Part shown: piece after piece, positions 60,444 to 64,000 of the stretch
Position numbering within the stretch: position 1 is the first letter of the stretch
Layout: each line of letters opens with the position of its first letter
Assembly: GCA_014529385.2 (NCBI GenBank)
Contig: CM043966.1
Span: 88,440,587-88,504,586 of the forward strand
From: Adiantum capillus-veneris
Taxonomy: Eukaryota; Streptophyta; Polypodiopsida; Polypodiales; Pteridaceae
Direction: 5' to 3'
DNA length: 64,000 bases
Made by a program: the position numbers and the translations under genes
Notes under the pieces: model-generated
Database searches by the model: none
What the model saw: the letters and a program-made list of their open reading frames with translations, nothing else
What the model was told of the DNA's origin: nothing

Positions 60444-60836
60444 CTAGATCTCTTCGTTTTCCTGGATTACACTCACTGCAAAATAAGGAACGACATCATA
60501 GCCATTTTCATCACAAAACTTTGTTGTGGGAGCATCCTCCACGGCGCACACGTCGAGAGTAGCCAAGATGTGTTCCCATCCAAAAGGCTCTAACTCTTCT
60601 TCAGGAAATGGTTCTGGGATATAGTTCCTATCCTCTATAACTCGCTCTAGGATACATTCCTTACGTTTCAAGCTACCACATTGTGAAGCTCCACACATCC
60701 ACAGTTCTTTAGGCTTACCTAACCAAGCTGGAAGTTCTGATCCTGCCAGTGTGGCGGAATCAAACTCCTCTACCGGTGTTCTCGTCACATCCCTATAGCT
60801 ATGGTCCCTCAAGTTTATCTTTGTTATGGTTTCCAT
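60444..60836 (-). pseudogene. Unknown domain downstream of protease
   Basis: Separated from the protease frame only by an in-frame TGA at 60864-60866. It has PVEEFDSATLAGSELPAWLG, ELWMCGASQCGSLKRKECIL and an acidic end (YDVVPYFAVSVIQENEEI). Not recognised. A TAG at 60444-60446 ends it, followed by an acidic stretch leading to the repeat tail. Confidence 0.4.
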
Positions 60837-60863
60837 ATGTCTCAGGTATATATGGTCATAACC

Positions 60864-61322
60864 TCAATCTTGGACCATTTTCAATTGTCGCATGAATGGT
60901 CTTCCCAAAATGATGTCATAGTTGTTCTTCTTGCCAAAGTCAACAACAACAAAAGTGTGTTCATATTCAATGCCACAAGAAGTAACAAGTACTTTTTCTA
61001 GCAGTCCTAGGGGCTTTTCCTTGTGTCCATCTGCAAGCTGCAGGGTCATTCGTGTGGATATCAAGGCAGGTTTTCCCCATTTTTTTCAAACCTCTTTGGT
61101 TGCAATGGCCACACCAGCTCCACTGTCAAGGATTGCCATGGTTTTTACACCATTGAATTCAATAGGAAGGGTGGTGTTTCCATCTTCTCCCTCGTAATAC
61201 TCGCCTATCTTGTTTAATGGCACTGGCCTAGTATTTAGTTGAGGTATTTCAAGCTCTTTGATGCCTTCCTCGATTTGAGTCATTGGGATTTTTACACCAA
61301 ATTTCTCCAGACATTTACCCAC
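60864..61322 (-). pseudogene. Retropepsin-like aspartic protease
   Basis: The N-terminal half reads LPIEFNGVKTMAILDSGAGV, with the DSGA active site. After an in-frame TGA at 61086-61088 come KKWGKPAL, ISTRMTLQLADG and NYDIILGRPFMRQ. DIILGRPFM is the flap/C-terminal signature of plant gypsy proteases. Both TGA stops (61086 and 60864) sit where Trp would fit (KEV-stop-KKWG, VQD-stop-GYD), consistent with G-to-A changes of TGG. The protease would cleave gag. Confidence 0.75.
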
Positions 61323-61360
61323 ATTAGCTCACATGTTTGGTCTTATTCTGAGCAACTCGG

Positions 61361-62167
61361 CTACATTATTGTACAGGTGACTGGGGTAGATAGAATATCT
61401 ACTAGCCCCTTTGAATCGATGGCCTTGTTGGGAGACAGTCTCTGTGATGGGACTGCAACCACATCTGACTTGGTCTCGTACTCTCCCATGTAGGACGGTA
61501 GTGTTCTTAGCGAATGGGGTTGGCTATCCATAGATTGTACAGATCCTTTGTCGCCCCAATACGATCGCACGTCTAGATTCATTTGAGATCCAGTCTCAAA
61601 TTCCTCTATTGGTGGTAGAAACACTCCTCGTTCATCACCAGTCTTGTCTACTTGTCTTCTTAGGTCATCGTCTTCATTGGACTCTCTGACTTGTTTCCAC
61701 AATTCGTCAAGACCATCTATCTCTTTACAATCCTCAGGTATAGCTTGGTGAAATCCCTCGGAAGAGTTATCCGTGGTATTCAGTACTATCCTTGGTTCTA
61801 ATGCTGGGTCTTTGAGGTTTGGTTTGTGATTATGACTAGAATCTAGCTCTTTTAGTTCCTGGTTTGGTGGGATTACTTGTGTAGGCATGACACGGATCAC
61901 ATCCTCAGATTTGGCAACTAGTGGTTCTAGTAAAGCTTGGGCTGTTTGAATCATTTTCTGGCACATTTCAAACCTTTACTTTTCTAGTTCCGCATAGGGA
62001 TATGTCATCCACCTGTGTTCTTGGGTTTGGTTGTTTTTGAGCCTCACCTCATAGGCTTTCAAGAGGGCATCTAATGTTTCATTAACCTTCTCTACCAACA
62101 CAGATCTTCCTGAACTAGCACTTCTCAGTTTCTCATCCGTAGATGGTTCTTCTAGAGGTTTAACCAT
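61361..62167 (-). pseudogene. Charged gag-linker region
   Basis: Two frames separated by one in-frame TAA at 61976-61978 (AELEK-stop-RFEMCQKM). Both are rich in Glu, Asp and Ser, with a possible coiled coil (VNETLDALLKAYEVRLKNN). This lies between the zinc knuckles and the protease. No named domain. Confidence 0.45.
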
Positions 62168-62205
62168 CTGTGTAAGAGAAGGTGCCTCCTTTTCCTCATG
62201 TTGTT

Positions 62206-63352
62206 TTATCTTCTCCTCAGCTTCGTAAGCTTCTCAGCTAGGGATTTTTGCTCTCGTTCCCTGCGTGCTTTCATCCTAGTCTTTCTAGCTTTCCAACTAT
62301 TTTGTTTGCTCTTGGTTTTTTGACTAGGTGCGTCTGTCTTTGGTCCATCATCTGTCTTTGGACTCATGTCACTTTCCGTGTTCTTTGTCTCTGGATTCTC
62401 ATCAGCTTTCTTTTGAGCTTGTGCTCTCGTAACTACTTGAATTGGTACAACATTTTCATTTTCTGAGCTACTAGGGAGCTGAACAATCCCTAATACATTT
62501 GTCGTGATTTTCCTAATTTGGTTTGGGTTTTTCGGGCAATCGGGGATCAAGTGAGTGATGCCACACTCAAGACAATAGGCATTTACTTCAGTGATCTCCG
62601 TATGAGGACATTGTTTGACCAAGTGGTTGTCACGACTTTTGTGACAATCTGTCTCTGGTTGAGGAGATTCTTTTAGCATTTCCTCTTGGCTATAAGCAAT
62701 AAGCAAGCTTTGACCTAGATAAGCCGCTATTTGCAATGAATCGCAATGTCTTTTCGTCCATTTCATACCTTCTTTCTTTCGACTGAAACCCACGAGGTGG
62801 AGGTTGTACCGGCCTCACCACTCCATGTGTTTCTCTCACATTTTGTTGCTCCGAAGGGTAGTACTCACTTTGGTTGCTATACCACATTGTAGCGGGTACT
62901 GGCGTTGGTTTATTTGATGCTTCCATCATTGGCATGTATCTCATGTCTACCGGCATTCTAGCACCTGGCAGCGGAGGTTGTTGTCCTAAGACAAGCTGTG
63001 GCCTTAAAACTCCTACTGGTCCTGGCACATTCCCCGTAATGTATCTAGGTGGAGTAGGTGCTTCTGGAACAAGTTGTACATACCTCTTCCTAGAATTTTC
63101 CATGCTATAATAGCACTCTTCCCCCGTATGGTTCGTCCATTTTCTCTCAATTCCACACCACTTCGGCTCTTCCGAATCAGACCTTACAAGAGGAATCAAC
63201 CTCTTGACCAAGTCGTCGATAAGCTTTTCTTGATCAATAGGTGCCGTTGGCTTGGCAATGGACTCACTTATCTGTGAAACACTGTGCTGAGAGGATGTGT
63301 CATCTCTTTGACTCTTTAAGTCATTTTCTTTGTATGCCTCACAGTTATCCAC
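62206..63352 (-). pseudogene. Gag C-terminus with zinc knuckles
   Basis: The first frame (63352-62690) is Pro-rich and ends in a short helical region. The overlapping frame has CHKSRDNHLVKQC, a knuckle whose second Cys is lost, and CLECGITHLIPDC, an intact C-x2-C-x3-H-x4-C knuckle. VVTRAQAQ and a long basic, Lys-rich tail follow. A frameshift near 62700 joins the two. Knuckles bind element RNA. Confidence 0.6.
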
Positions 63353-63357
63353 TAGAT

Positions 63358-64000
63358 CTAAAGAGCTTCTTTGATCAACTCGTTTAGCGTCATCCTCCTT
63401 ATCATATGCAGATCCTTTTGAAGGCCCGCATGTCTCATTCCCTGGATAAAGATCAGCATCAGTCGTGCTTGCGTAGGTAATTCCGCTCTCGGACAGAGCT
63501 TAACATATCCCTTGAGCCGTAATGATGCTTTGCGTACTGATTCATCCTCTTTCTGTTTGAATCTATGGATTTGCGAGACCGTGTTGTGAGCAATGCCTTT
63601 TGGTGAAAATTCTTCAATAAACTCCTCAAACAGTTCATCTAGGGTCTCAAAATCCCATTTTTCCACCGAGTCGAACCATGTAGCTGTATCATCTTCTAGA
63701 GTCAATACAAATCCCGCAAACTGTGTCGCAAAATCTGAAACTTCCTCTACTCTAATCACTCTTCTAAAAGTCGTTACGTGATCTCTCGGATCTTTATCTC
63801 TAGAGTATTTTCTGTTTACCCATTTCTGAACTTGGGATGGTCTAACTCGTCGATTGTCTACAAGTTTAACCAGAGATTCTCCCAATCCTTCTCTCGTTAT
63901 CGCTCTTGAAGGGAATCCTGGTGGCTCTCTTCTTGGAATTCCTATAGGAATTCTCGTGTTTGGTGGAGGTATTTGTGGTCCTTCATTGACCAAATATCCA
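63358..64000 (-). pseudogene. Retrotransposon gag capsid domain (partial)
   Basis: Contains DPRDHVTTFRRVIRVEEVSD, DDTATWFDSVEKWDFETLDE, EEFIEEFSPKGIAHNTVSQI, KQKEDESVRKASLRLKGY and TQARLMLIFIQGM, the standard order of the retrotrans_gag domain of plant gypsy elements. The frame is open to the right edge, so its true start lies outside. It ends at TAG 63358-63360; the next frame continues one base out of register. Confidence 0.8.

Larger units (their letters stand above)
59134..64000 (-). mobile_element. Gag-protease-only gypsy-like element, truncated by window
   Basis: Minus-strand order: gag capsid (63993-63358, open to the window edge), Pro-rich linker, two zinc knuckles (about 62680-62560), a charged region, aspartic protease (61322-60864), an unknown domain (60836-60444), and a W-x-P-K repeat tail (60294-59480). 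A polypurine tract follows at 59134. No RT, RNase H or integrase occurs between protease and tract, so the element depends on another for copying. Several stops and frameshifts show it is not recent. Confidence 0.7.

Overview
This window looks like nuclear DNA from a land plant with a large, repeat-rich genome. The evidence is Ty1/copia and Ty3/gypsy elements of plant type, a LINE remnant, long TC/GT/GA microsatellites, and relics of plant gene families (a SYP1-type syntaxin, a type II PI4-kinase gamma with tandem ubiquitin-like domains). I see no rRNA, no functional tRNA gene, no CRISPR array and no prokaryotic gene layout. A seed-free plant such as a fern would fit the texture, but the clade is a guess. 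Homology calls come from recognising motifs by eye; no search was run.

Layout. 1-900 is a degenerate ~280-bp periodic repeat. 3964-6006 is a small, young non-autonomous LTR retrotransposon carrying an intronless captured piece of a syntaxin gene. 6447-7493 is the 3' end of a LINE (minus strand). 8317-11520 (minus) is a PI4K-gamma pseudogene split by a second non-autonomous LTR element (9683-11429, TSD AGTCT) whose LTRs carry a TC microsatellite. 12000-19400 is mostly non-coding: microsatellites, a MITE-like element, short-motif arrays and a lone PBS-like site. 19411-21069 holds gypsy gag debris containing a coding minisatellite. 21523-26272 is an LTR-flanked element encoding only a gag-like protein with a duplicated module. 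27160-28171 is an array of pieces of the same family. 29612-31825 (plus) and 31826-33064 (minus) are two gypsy relics joined end to end. 34479-39992 (minus) is copia A, complete with LTRs.

40224-52660 is a minus-strand, intron-containing gene that resembles MEIOB, the RPA1-related meiotic OB-fold protein. It is cut in an exon by copia C (41781-52412, TSD TGATT), which is itself cut in its leader by young copia B (42068-47252, TSD CATGC). Hand-counted LTR differences (B 3/278, A 8/192, C about 19/227) agree with this nesting order. 53000-57700 holds a gypsy integrase tail interrupted by a 948-bp LTR. 59134-64000 (minus) is a gag-protease-only gypsy-like element with repeated W-[IVA]-P-K motifs; it runs off the right edge.

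No host gene in the window is clearly intact. The genes do not form a pathway. What they share is retrotransposition: autonomous copia B could supply enzymes to copia-type partners, while several small or gag-only elements depend on others, and three host gene families have been copied or broken by them.
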